Source: an uncultured Dorea sp.
GTDB taxonomy: Bacteria > Bacillota > Clostridia > Lachnospirales > Lachnospiraceae
Assembly: GCF_934294775.1 (NCBI RefSeq)
Contig: NZ_CAKRAH010000010.1
Location: forward strand, 15,468-79,467
Direction: 5' to 3'
DNA: 64,000 nt
Numbering within the stretch: the stretch's first letter is position 1; each line of letters begins with the position of its first letter. This document shows, piece by piece, positions 27,652-36,110 of this stretch. The position numbers were made by a program, and so were the translations under genes. The notes under the pieces are model-generated. The model was given only the letters and a program-made list of their open reading frames with translations, was not told the origin of the DNA and did not search any database.

Positions 27652-27760
27652 ACCGGGAGGAATTCGTTATGTCAGACGAATCGTTCTATATATTTGTGCA
27701 AATATTTTATTTTGAAGATTATGTTTTCTTCTGATTTTATATGGACCTGTGTTGCAGATT

Positions 27761-29755
27761 TTAAACCTCGTAACCTGCAAAGTATCCTTCATGAAGTGCT
27801 TTACTTGCAAGACCTGTTCTTACTGCATCACCGATGACTCTTACGTCAGGAACAAATTTCTTAAGTTCCTCTGAGAGTGGATCGTAGTTTCTTGATCCCA
27901 TACCAACAACGATGTGGTCGAATCCTTTGAGCCATTCTTCGCTACCGTCTGTTGTATGCTGGATCTTAACATCATGATCAGTAACTTCCAGTACTTTTGC
28001 ATTGACATATGTCTTAACGCCTTCCTTGCGGAGGCTGTTCATCAGGATATTACGGTTTGGAAGACATACATTTGTCATAAGCTGTGGCTGCATCTCTACC
28101 ATAGTTACCTCTACATCACCGATGCTTCCTGTCTGAACGAATGAAGCAGGACGTGCATCTGTCATCAGCATCTCAGCTGTCTCACAGGCAACTTCTCCAC
28201 CACCTAAGATACATACAGTTCCCTTAGGTACGGTTACTTTACGGCTTAAGATGTCGTGTGTCGTAGTTACAGGGTAGTCTGTAAGACCTTTGATAAATGG
28301 TGGGATAAATGGTCTTGCACCAGTTGCTACGATAACTGCATCCGGAGCGAACTCTTTTACAGCTTCTACAGTAGCTTCTTTCTTGAATTCAAATGTAACA
28401 CCGGCTTTGTTTGCACGGTATGTAAGGTGAGAGAGCCATTTACACATTTCCTGTTTTCCAGGAGATACTACAGCCAGTGCAAGCTGACCACCAACCTGGT
28501 TCTTCTTCTCCCATACAGTTACGTGATGTCCACGTTCAGCAGCAATAACAGCAGCGTACATTCCACCAGGGCCGGCTCCGATAACCAGAACATTCTTTGG
28601 TTCATCAACCGGATTGAATGGATAGTCATATTCATGACCGATCAGTGGGTTGATGTGGCACTGACATACCGGATGTGTAGGATCCTTTGGTGTGATACAA
28701 CGTCCACCACAGGATGCACATGGAGTAATATCATCAAAGCGGTTCTCGTATGCTTTGTTCGGAAGGTCTGGATCAGCAAGTAATGGACGTCCAAGAGAAA
28801 CACCATCTACAAGTCCACGCTCTACGATATCAGCAGCATAACGGATATCGTTGATCTTACCTACAACGAATACCGGGATATTAACAACTTTCTTAATCTC
28901 AGAAGCTTCATATACGTTACGTCCGATCTTCTGGCTGTGTGAAGGGATGATATCCTGCATATCTTCATACTGAACACCACCGGATACTTCTAACATATTA
29001 ACACCGGCTGCTTCAAATTTTGGAGCAAGGTATAACATTTCATCTAATCCGTTACCACCTGCTACACGCTCAGAACCAGAGATACGAAGGATGATCGGGA
29101 AGTCTGGACTGACGTTCTTACGACATTCTTCGATGATCTCAAGGATCAGACGGGCACGGTTATCGATGGTTCCACCGTATTCATCCATACGTTTGTTACG
29201 AAGTGGAGAGAGAAATGCACCTGGAAGCATGTAAGCATGTGCTGCGTGTAATGCAATACCGCCGCATCCTGCTTCTTCTGCACGGCGTGCTGCCTGTCCG
29301 TACTGTTTGATGACTTTCTGGATTTCTTTAATAGTAGCAGGTCTTGATACATCACCATTTGCATTTGTATTGACAGATGGTCCGATCGGTGTGATTCCCT
29401 TCATGGCACAGATGGATTCCGGGCCTGGATGAATGATCTGTGGGATCAGTTCGCTTCCTGCATCTGTGACACGTTTTGCAAATTTTGCAAACTGTGGTAC
29501 CAGTGAATCCTTATCAAGTGCTGTAGTTTTTCCTATATACCAGTATTTATGGTCAACGGTTACAGCGTCGATTACTACGTAGCCTGCTCCTCCTTCTGCA
29601 CGACGTACGAAGATATCTGCCAGCTGTTTTGGTACAGTTCCGTTAGTTGCTTCATAATGCATGCTCATCGGTGCCATTGCGATACGGTTCTTTAAAGTTG
29701 TTTTTCCGAGTTTTAATGGACTGAAAAGCTTTGCGTTTTTCATATCTGTGATCAT
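27761..29755 (-). CDS. baiH: BaiH-like NADH:flavin oxidoreductase (enoate reductase family)
   Basis: 664 residues, three-domain old-yellow-enzyme/2,4-dienoyl-CoA reductase type. It has an N-terminal FMN TIM barrel (about 1-370: IAMAPMSMHYEA, PQIIHPGPES, HAAHAYMLPGAFLSP, RISGSE), a 4Fe-4S cysteine set (CASCGGRC ... VCQCHINP, about 340-375), then FAD/NADH domains (VIGAGPGGMYAAV and CILGGGEVACE). BaiH reduces the C4=C5 or C6=C7 enone intermediates of bile-acid 7-dehydroxylation. N-terminal motifs, length (C. scindens BaiH about 660) and cluster context agree. The start has GGAGG eight bases before. It is transcribed away from the baiCD-like gene. Confidence 0.88.
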   Translation of the reverse strand: MITDMKNAKLFSPLKLGKTTLKNRIAMAPMSMHYEATNGTVPKQLADIFVRRAEGGAGYVVIDAVTVDHKYWYIGKTTALDKDSLVPQFAKFAKRVTDAGSELIPQIIHPGPESICAMKGITPIGPSVNTNANGDVSRPATIKEIQKVIKQYGQAARRAEEAGCGGIALHAAHAYMLPGAFLSPLRNKRMDEYGGTIDNRARLILEIIEECRKNVSPDFPIILRISGSERVAGGNGLDEMLYLAPKFEAAGVNMLEVSGGVQYEDMQDIIPSHSQKIGRNVYEASEIKKVVNIPVFVVGKINDIRYAADIVERGLVDGVSLGRPLLADPDLPNKAYENRFDDITPCASCGGRCITPKDPTHPVCQCHINPLIGHEYDYPFNPVDEPKNVLVIGAGPGGMYAAVIAAERGHHVTVWEKKNQVGGQLALAVVSPGKQEMCKWLSHLTYRANKAGVTFEFKKEATVEAVKEFAPDAVIVATGARPFIPPFIKGLTDYPVTTTHDILSRKVTVPKGTVCILGGGEVACETAEMLMTDARPASFVQTGSIGDVEVTMVEMQPQLMTNVCLPNRNILMNSLRKEGVKTYVNAKVLEVTDHDVKIQHTTDGSEEWLKGFDHIVVGMGSRNYDPLSEELKKFVPDVRVIGDAVRTGLASKALHEGYFAGYEV

Positions 29756-29811
29756 TTTATTTCCTCCTGAACATTTTTGTGAAATTTATCTGTTGCGTTT
29801 AAGTATAAACG

Positions 29812-29829
29812 AACATGGAGTGGCATGTT
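29812..29829. promoter_or_regulatory. Operator-like inverted repeat upstream of the baiH-like gene
   Basis: AACATG-N6-CATGTT lies just upstream of a TATACT (-10-like, minus strand, 29802-29807). A further CATGTT half-site, overlapping ATGTACAT, occurs at 30033-30038 in the same divergent region. It is a candidate regulator site. Confidence 0.4.
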
Positions 29830-29976
29830 TCACATTTTTTTGTTAAATAATCTACATTTTTTGAGAAATTCATGAGAAATTACTTCTGAAAATGCAGACA
29901 TTTTTTTGAATTTCACTACAGGAAATGAAATGAAACAGAAGAAAACTAGTGATTTGTGACAGGAAAATTTGATTTT

Positions 29977-30001
29977 TTGTACATTGTTTGTGCATTATAA
30001 T
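29977..30001 (+). promoter_or_regulatory. Candidate promoter of the baiCD-baiE unit
   Basis: A perfect TATAAT at 29996-30001 lacks a well-placed -35 box (TTGTAC at 29977 is too close), which fits an activator-dependent promoter. About 210 bases of leader follow before ATG 30211. The divergent 29756-30210 gap is otherwise AT-rich. Confidence 0.45.
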
Positions 30002-30210
30002 TCTTGTTTTGTTCCGACATAGGTGATATGTACATGTTAAAATTTAGACAAGCTTTTCGAAAGACAGTATTAAAGCTGATATAAATGATTTACTACCGTA
30101 AAACAGATACGTTCCGCAAGCGCCGGCAGAAATTCCCGTACCTGACCGGACCGATCTTCGGGACAATGGCTTCAATTACAAAAACGAAAGAAAAGAGGAT
30201 GATTTCGAAA

Positions 30211-32133
30211 ATGAGTTATGATGCATTGTTTTCACCTATTAAATTAAGAGGACTGGAACTGAAAAACAGAATCGTACTTCCGGGTATGAACACAAAGATG
30301 GTAAAGAACAAACACGACGTAGCAGATGACCTGCCTGCATATCACGCAGCAAGAGCAGCTGGCGGATGTGGATTAAATATAGTAGAGCTTGTAGCTATCT
30401 GTCCAGAATGTCATGCTTATCTGTACCTCGGACTTTACAATGAGCATCACAGAGACGAACTTAAGAAAGTAACAAAAGCAATCCATGATAATGGTGGAAA
30501 AGCAGCCGTACAGATCTGGCACGGCGGTTTTGTACCAGCGGACTTCTTTGATAAGACAAATAAACTGGAAACTCCAGAGACACTTACAGTAGAACGTATC
30601 CATGAAATCGTAAAACAGTTCGGAGCATCTGCAAAGCTTGCAGTAGAAGCTGGGTTCGATGCACTGGAGTTCCACGGAGCGCATACATATCTGCCACACG
30701 AATTCATGAACCCATCACTGAATACACGTACAGATGAATATGGTAACCAGAGCCTTGAGAACCGTTGCCGTTTCAATCTTGAAGTCATCCGTGAGATGCG
30801 TGCAAATATGCCGGAAGACATGCCATTACTGATGCGTCTGGATGCAGTAGATGAGATGCTTCCAAAGGTTACAACTGTAGAAGAGACCATCCAGTTCATT
30901 AACTGGGCAGAAGAAGCCGGAGTAGATGCAATCGACTTATCAAGAGGTAATGCAAGAAGTCTTGCAACCGTATACGAAGTACCACCATATAACCTGGAGC
31001 CAGGATTCAATATGGAAAACATCGCAAAGATCAAAAAAGCAATCAACATTCCTGTAATTGGTGTTGGACGTGTTAATATGCCAGAACTTGCTAATAAGCT
31101 GATCGAAGATGGCGACATTGACATGATCGCTGTAGGACGTGCACAGCTTGCAGATGCAGAATGGTGTAACAAAGCAAAAGAAGGACGTGAATGTGATATC
31201 CGTCGTTGTATCGGATGTACAGAAGGATGCTACGATAAAGTTATCGATCCTAAGGCTACACATATCACATGTACACGTAACCCAATGCTGTGTCTGGAAT
31301 ACAAGGGAATGCCAAAGGCAGAAACAGCGAAAAACGTTATGATCATCGGTGGAGGTATCGGTGGACTTGTAACAGCTGAGATATTAAAAGAACGTGGACA
31401 CAATCCAGTTGTATATGAAGCATCTGAATGTCCGGGTGGAAGATTCGTATTAGCTGGTAAGGCTCCTAAGAAACAGGAATTTGAAGATGCTGTGAAATGG
31501 GAAGTTGAACAGTGCAAGAAGATGGGTATCGAGATTAAGACAAATACAACTGTTACACCAGAGATGATCGCAGAAGTAAAACCAGATCATGTAGTAGTAG
31601 CTACAGGTTCTGAATTTGCAATGCCAGATCTTCCGGGAGTAGACGGAGCAGATATCGTAACTGCTGAAGATGTACTTGCCGGTAAAGCAGAAGCAAAAGG
31701 AGAAATCCTGATCCTTGGTGGTGGTCTTGTTGGATGCGAGACAGCACAGTATCTGGTTAACAAAGGAGAGAAAAATGTCCGTGTTATGGACAGCAGACGT
31801 GTTGGAAAAGCAATGGGTATGCTCCGCAGTATGTTCCTTGATATTGAATATCCTGGAAAGACAATCCAGAAGAGCAACCGAAGCAAAGTAACAGCAATCG
31901 GTGATCATACTGTTGATTACAAATTTACAGATAAATTCAAAAAGACAAGCAATAAGTCACGCAGCTTCGATACATTAGTATTAGCAACAGGTGCAAAATC
32001 ACGTCCGACAGAAGATCTGACATCAAAATGTGAAGAACTCGGAATCGCATACAACGTAATCGGTGATGCAAAGAAGGTTAACATGGGTATCGATGCAACG
32101 GCTGATGCATACAAAGTAGGTATGGAAATCTAA
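30211..32133 (+). CDS. baiCD: BaiCD-like 3-oxo-delta4-steroid (bile acyl-CoA) oxidoreductase
   Basis: 640 residues, same three-domain family as BaiH. The N-terminus MSYDALFSP, then LRGLELKNRIVLPGMNTK and KNKHD, is the BaiCD signature, and HGGFVPADFFDKTN, GFDALEFHGAHTYLPHEF and DLSRGNARSLATVYEVPP follow. Fe-S cysteines are in CIGCTEGCYD and HITC near 335-355; dinucleotide motifs are IIGGGIGGLV and ILGGGLVGCE. BaiCD oxidises 3-oxo bile acyl-CoA to the delta4 form and performs a late reduction. The frame stays open upstream to 30085, but ATG 30211 is chosen because it gives the family length (about 639) and begins exactly as family members do; its AGAGG site is 12 bases away. Confidence 0.9.
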   Translation: MSYDALFSPIKLRGLELKNRIVLPGMNTKMVKNKHDVADDLPAYHAARAAGGCGLNIVELVAICPECHAYLYLGLYNEHHRDELKKVTKAIHDNGGKAAVQIWHGGFVPADFFDKTNKLETPETLTVERIHEIVKQFGASAKLAVEAGFDALEFHGAHTYLPHEFMNPSLNTRTDEYGNQSLENRCRFNLEVIREMRANMPEDMPLLMRLDAVDEMLPKVTTVEETIQFINWAEEAGVDAIDLSRGNARSLATVYEVPPYNLEPGFNMENIAKIKKAINIPVIGVGRVNMPELANKLIEDGDIDMIAVGRAQLADAEWCNKAKEGRECDIRRCIGCTEGCYDKVIDPKATHITCTRNPMLCLEYKGMPKAETAKNVMIIGGGIGGLVTAEILKERGHNPVVYEASECPGGRFVLAGKAPKKQEFEDAVKWEVEQCKKMGIEIKTNTTVTPEMIAEVKPDHVVVATGSEFAMPDLPGVDGADIVTAEDVLAGKAEAKGEILILGGGLVGCETAQYLVNKGEKNVRVMDSRRVGKAMGMLRSMFLDIEYPGKTIQKSNRSKVTAIGDHTVDYKFTDKFKKTSNKSRSFDTLVLATGAKSRPTEDLTSKCEELGIAYNVIGDAKKVNMGIDATADAYKVGMEI

Positions 32134-32176
32134 GATAGAAAAACTACTATATATAATGTAAGGAAGGATGAATATC

Positions 32177-32740
32177 ATGACAGTAGAAGAACGTCTTGAA
32201 GCATTAGAAAAAGAGATACAGCGTCTGAAAGATGTACAGGCGATCAAAGAATTAAAGAGCAAATATTTTTGTGCACTGGATACAAAGAACTGGGATGAAC
32301 TGGAGACAACAATGGCACCAGACATCGAGACAGCATACTCTAATGGTAAACTTGTATTCCACGGACCAAAGGAGATCACAGATTACTTCAAAAAATCTAT
32401 GCCAAAGACAGAGATTACACTGCACCAGGGACACAATCCGCAGATCTGGTTCGAAAGTGATACAGTAGCATATGGAAAATGGTATCTGCAGGATATGCTG
32501 ATCTTCGCAAAAGGCGATCCATATGAAGGACTTCAGGTAGGAGGATCTGCAATCTACACAGACAAATATGTAAAGATCGATGGAGAATGGCTGATCCAGG
32601 ATACAGGATATATCCGTATCTATGAAGAACAGTTCATGAGAGACGAGACACACCGTATCCGTAAAAATATGTTCGCTCCAAAGAAAAAGAAAGTTGTAAA
32701 GAAGAAAAAGACAACAACAGCTAAAAAAGAAGAAGCATAA
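32177..32740 (+). CDS. baiE: BaiE-like bile acid 7-alpha-dehydratase with extra Lys-rich tail
   Basis: 187 residues, SnoaL/scytalone-dehydratase-like fold. Numbered from ATG 32177, the residues known to matter in C. scindens BaiE are at the same places: Tyr30, Asp35, Tyr54, His83 and Asp106, with the Arg near 146 shifted by one (Arg147 in GYIRIYEE). BaiE removes water from C7 of the 3-oxo-delta4 bile acyl-CoA, the committed step of secondary bile acid formation. The family is about 166 residues; here about 20 more follow (KKKKVVKKKKTTTAKKEEA), an unusual basic tail. ATG 32168 is an alternative start. It lies 43 bases after baiCD and before a terminator. Confidence 0.9.
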   Translation: MTVEERLEALEKEIQRLKDVQAIKELKSKYFCALDTKNWDELETTMAPDIETAYSNGKLVFHGPKEITDYFKKSMPKTEITLHQGHNPQIWFESDTVAYGKWYLQDMLIFAKGDPYEGLQVGGSAIYTDKYVKIDGEWLIQDTGYIRIYEEQFMRDETHRIRKNMFAPKKKKVVKKKKTTTAKKEEA

Positions 32741-32795
32741 AGAGCAACACGGTCTGAAATGTGAAGACTGCAAAGTGTGAGCAAGAATGAACAAG

Positions 32796-32835
32796 ATGCC
32801 GCTGTGCCTGACTGGTATAGCGGCATTATTTTATA
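32796..32835 (+). terminator. Terminator of the baiCD-baiE unit
   Basis: ATGCCGCT pairs with AGCGGCAT over a 15-base loop and is followed by TATTTTAT. Confidence 0.75.
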
Positions 32836-32903
32836 CCATAGTAAGCAATAGAAGCTGCCAGTGGCAGGTTCTATGTAGCTCATGTATTCATAAGGAATTG
32901 CTG

Positions 32904-32933
32904 GTGACAGGTCCTGTGTATCAATGATATAAT
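32904..32933 (+). promoter_or_regulatory. Promoter of the ATP-grasp/glycan locus
   Basis: GTGACA at 32904-32909, an 18-base spacer and TATAAT at 32928-32933. It is about 90 bases before the GTG start of the first ATP-grasp gene. Confidence 0.65.
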
Positions 32934-33025
32934 AGGAAAGATTGAGAAAACAACGTGGCTGCGGAGTAAACCGTGGCATGATAGTATGTGAGAATTTAGA
33001 ATAAAGGAATCGGGAGGCGGAGAAA

Positions 33026-34108
33026 GTGCTGCGCAATTTACGTAGGAAAATATATAAGAAAATTCGTTTTAAATCATGGTACCGGAAGGCGTACTATTAT
33101 CATAGGAAAGAACACGAGATGGATGAGATCATCGAAAAATATAAGACGCCGGAAGAGATGCAGGATAAAAAGTATATGAGAAAGCTCCGCCGGGATATGA
33201 TTCGGAGCCTGTTCAAATATGGTTCTTATTACAGTGAATATTTCCTTTTTGGATATGAAGGAAAAGATGCAGAGTATCGTAATTCCTTCATAACAGAAGG
33301 GATCCGGCTAAGCTATTATCCACGTATGAATCAGAGAAAGAATACAGATCTTCTGGAGAATAAATACAGAACTTATAAGAAATTCCAGGATATGTATAAG
33401 CGTGAGATCATCCGTGTGAAAAAGAATGAAGAACCAACAGAAGAGAATTTAAAGAAACTGGAAGAATTCGCAGAGCGTCATAAGACCTATGTAGTAAAAC
33501 CGGTATATGCGGCATTTGGCAATTCAGTAAGAACAGAAACTCTTTCTATGTATGAATCTGTAGAGGAAGCTCATAAGCGTTATCGCAAATATGGTGCTGT
33601 CATCGAAGAACTGATCGAGCAGGGAGAAGAGATGGCACGTATTCATGCAGGCTCAGTGAATACATTGAGAATTCCAACTGCAATCATCAAAGATGAAAAT
33701 GGAGATCCAAAGATCCAGTTATTCCACCCGTCACTTCGTATGGGAAGAGGTGACAGCTTCGTGGATAACTTCAGTGCAGGCGGTGTCAGTGCGCTGATCG
33801 ATCCAGAGACCGGTGTGATCTACACAGACGGAGCAGATAAAAAAGGACATAGTTTTGAATGCCATCCAGACAGTGGAATCAGATTCAAAGGATTCCAGAT
33901 TCCGCAGTGGGATGAAGCAGTTGCCATGGTAAAAGAGGCAGCGATGATGATTCCGGATAACCATTACTGTGGATGGGATCTGGCATACAGTGCACAGCAC
34001 GGCTGGTGCATGGTAGAGGCAAACTGCACGGCACAGATGGGAGCCATGCAGATGGTAACGAAAGAAGGACGAAAAGCAGAACTGGAAGCATTGATTGCAC
34101 AGATGTAG
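33026..34108 (+). CDS. Sugar-transfer-associated ATP-grasp protein 1
   Basis: 360 residues, PF14397-type ATP-grasp. A basic N-terminus (LRRKIYKKIRFKSWYRK) precedes the ATP-grasp core: the TYVVKPVYAAFGNSV lysine strand, AVIEELIEQ, the NTLRIPT segment, HPDSGIRFKGFQIPQWDE, and the metal-binding end CGWDLAY...MVEANCT. Such proteins activate a carboxylate with ATP and join it to an amine, and are found in capsule and cell-wall glycan loci. The start is GTG 33026 after GGAGGCGGAGAAA; no ATG lies nearby. It is the first gene of a long plus-strand unit with three paralogues. The substrate is unknown. Confidence 0.85.
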   Translation: MLRNLRRKIYKKIRFKSWYRKAYYYHRKEHEMDEIIEKYKTPEEMQDKKYMRKLRRDMIRSLFKYGSYYSEYFLFGYEGKDAEYRNSFITEGIRLSYYPRMNQRKNTDLLENKYRTYKKFQDMYKREIIRVKKNEEPTEENLKKLEEFAERHKTYVVKPVYAAFGNSVRTETLSMYESVEEAHKRYRKYGAVIEELIEQGEEMARIHAGSVNTLRIPTAIIKDENGDPKIQLFHPSLRMGRGDSFVDNFSAGGVSALIDPETGVIYTDGADKKGHSFECHPDSGIRFKGFQIPQWDEAVAMVKEAAMMIPDNHYCGWDLAYSAQHGWCMVEANCTAQMGAMQMVTKEGRKAELEALIAQM

Positions 34109-34136
34109 ATATAAAGGACAGAGAGGATAAAGTGTT

Positions 34137-35195
34137 ATGGGGCAGACAAATGGCAACGGCTTGACAAGATTCATCAACTCAAGAAAGCATATTCATCAAT
34201 TCGCAGTTGAGTATGCACAGAAGTATGGATTACAACCTTCAGAGGTAGAAAAAGATATCATACAGGCAAAAAAATACAATCATATTTCCTTTAAAGAATA
34301 TGAATGGACCGGATTCCACGATCTGAACCAGGAACAGAAAAAGACGGTATCAACACTCTGGTCCCGCATGGAATTCCGAAAAAAATATACCGACAGAAGA
34401 TACATCGGAATCCTCATGAACAAATACATATTTTCAAAAGTCTTTTCTGATTTTTACGGACGGAAATGTGTACAGGCATCGGATGTAACGGAAGATGTAC
34501 TGAAGATGCTCGCAGAAGGAACAGGGCTGGTTGTCTATAAACCAAACTGTAAAGGGCAGGGAAAAGGTGTCAAAGTTCTGGCTGTTACCGGAAAAGATGA
34601 GATAGAGGCAGCACTTGACTGTATCCGTAACGGCGGAAACGGAATCGTCGAAGAATACATCCGTCAGGATGATGTGTTAAATGAACTGAATCCAAGCGCA
34701 GTAAGTGTCGTAAGATTTTATTCCCTGACATCTCCGTATGGATCTTACCTGTTCGCACCGGTACTGACATCTGCTCTTTATAAAGATATTGCAAATGGCT
34801 GCCAGGATGCACTGACAGCAGTTGTGGATATCCGGACAGGAAAGGTACTGACCGATGCAGTAGACCAGAATAAGATGGCGGAATATAAAGTACATCCGAT
34901 GACAGGTGTTGCATTTCAGGGAATCCAGCTTAAGCACTGGGATGAGACGATCGAGATGATGAAGCGGGCCGTACCGCTTGGAAGCAAGATCTCGAATATC
35001 GGCTGGGACGTGGCACTTACCGAAGACGGACCGGTATTAATAGAAGCTAACACCATACCTGGATTTAACACCGCACAGTATTCCGGATATGGATGGATTA
35101 CGGATGGATATGGATATCAGCCATTGTTTGATGCAGTGAATGATATTCCGTTTGAAGATGACGGAAGATATGAACGGGTTGTGATGAAACTTTAA
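34137..35195 (+). CDS. Sugar-transfer-associated ATP-grasp protein 2
   Basis: 352 residues, paralogue of the gene before. It shows LVVYKPNCKGQGKGVKVL (nucleotide-binding strand with a Gly-rich loop), GIVEEYIRQ, SVVRFYSLT, HPMTGVAFQGIQLKHWDE, and IGWDVALTEDGPVLIEANTIPG for the catalytic metals. Glu and Asn in the IEAN motif are both present, so it should be active. It begins 29 bases after gene 1. Divergence from its neighbour suggests a different carboxylate or amine partner rather than a recent duplication. Confidence 0.85.
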   Translation: MGQTNGNGLTRFINSRKHIHQFAVEYAQKYGLQPSEVEKDIIQAKKYNHISFKEYEWTGFHDLNQEQKKTVSTLWSRMEFRKKYTDRRYIGILMNKYIFSKVFSDFYGRKCVQASDVTEDVLKMLAEGTGLVVYKPNCKGQGKGVKVLAVTGKDEIEAALDCIRNGGNGIVEEYIRQDDVLNELNPSAVSVVRFYSLTSPYGSYLFAPVLTSALYKDIANGCQDALTAVVDIRTGKVLTDAVDQNKMAEYKVHPMTGVAFQGIQLKHWDETIEMMKRAVPLGSKISNIGWDVALTEDGPVLIEANTIPGFNTAQYSGYGWITDGYGYQPLFDAVNDIPFEDDGRYERVVMKL

Positions 35196-35282
35196 TAAAA
35201 TTCCGGATATACCTTGGAGTATACAGGCCGTGTATAAATATGCAAATACGCATATGCGATATAAGAAAGGAGCATAGAAAAT

Positions 35283-36110
35283 ATGGCAGAACAGATTAAA
35301 ATATATTATTCCAAACTGCGCAATATGGGAGATTGTCTGAATGAGCTGATCGTGGAAAAGTGTTTTGGCTATCAGGCAGAAAGGTGCTCGTTTCTTGATG
35401 GAGAGTTATGCGGGATCGGGAGCTGTCTCGGACAGTATACCCTGCATGGGACCAGACCGATGCGTCTGCAGCAGCGGATCAATGGGATCCGGAAACCACA
35501 TGTGTATATCTGGGGAACCGGGTTCATCAATTATTCGGACGCAGAAGGAACATTTTTTAAAAAGAACATGGAATTCTGTGCGGTCAGAGGTGAACTGACA
35601 AGGAAGAATGTAGAGCGGATGACGGGCAAGAAACTTGATATCCCGATGGCGGATGCAGGAATTCTTGCATCAGACCTTCTGGATGAAATCCCGGAAACGA
35701 AATACGAAGTAGGCATCATCCCGCATCTTTGTGATCTGAAAGATCCGAAAGTAGAAGAACTGATGAAACAATATCCGGGATCAAAATTTATCAACGTAAA
35801 GGATAATCCGTTGCAGGTGGTAAAAGAGATTGCCAAATGCAGATATGTCTTATCCAGCAGCCTGCATGGTCTGATCGTAGCAGACAGTTTTCACATTCCG
35901 AATATGTATCTGGTATTTGGCGACCGTCTGCTGGGTGACGGATATAAGTTTGATGATTATTATTCTGCTTACGGCATCACGCAGAAGCCAAGAGATCTCA
36001 GAACAGAAGCTATGCCGGAACTTTCTGAGATAGAAAAGGAATATCAGATTTTGCCGGAGCTTGTGGAGGAGAAAAAACGACAAATGAGGGAGGCATTTCC
36101 ATATGAATGA
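35283..36110 (+). CDS. Polysaccharide pyruvyl transferase family protein
   Basis: 275 residues. The fold signatures are MGDCLNEL at the N-terminus, YIWGTGFINY near 75, RGELTRKN near 103, and the family hallmark SSSLHGLIVADSFHIPN near 190. Members add pyruvate ketals from PEP to sugars in exopolysaccharides, making them acidic. The start follows AAGGAGCATAGAAAAT. It overlaps the next glycosyltransferase gene by eight bases, so they are coupled. Some clostridial members have related, untested activities. Confidence 0.87.
   Translation: MAEQIKIYYSKLRNMGDCLNELIVEKCFGYQAERCSFLDGELCGIGSCLGQYTLHGTRPMRLQQRINGIRKPHVYIWGTGFINYSDAEGTFFKKNMEFCAVRGELTRKNVERMTGKKLDIPMADAGILASDLLDEIPETKYEVGIIPHLCDLKDPKVEELMKQYPGSKFINVKDNPLQVVKEIAKCRYVLSSSLHGLIVADSFHIPNMYLVFGDRLLGDGYKFDDYYSAYGITQKPRDLRTEAMPELSEIEKEYQILPELVEEKKRQMREAFPYE

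Noticed and set aside
27669..27734. A 21-codon plus-strand ORF with a GGGAGG ribosome-like site after the 27605 hairpin
   Set aside because: The composition is low-complexity aromatic, there is no partner or promoter, and it lies in the 3' region of the minus-strand baiH-like gene.
30085..30210. N-terminal extension of the BaiCD-like protein to an ATG at 30085
   Set aside because: ATG 30211 gives the exact family start and length; the extension is basic, unlike the family, and has no ribosome site.
19850..32740. Carnitine (cai) or aromatic dienoyl degradation instead of bai
   Set aside because: CoA transferase likeness to CaiB is real, but no carnitine dehydrogenase or hydratase is present, and the BaiE/BaiH/BaiCD/BaiB combination is specific to bile-acid-type pathways.
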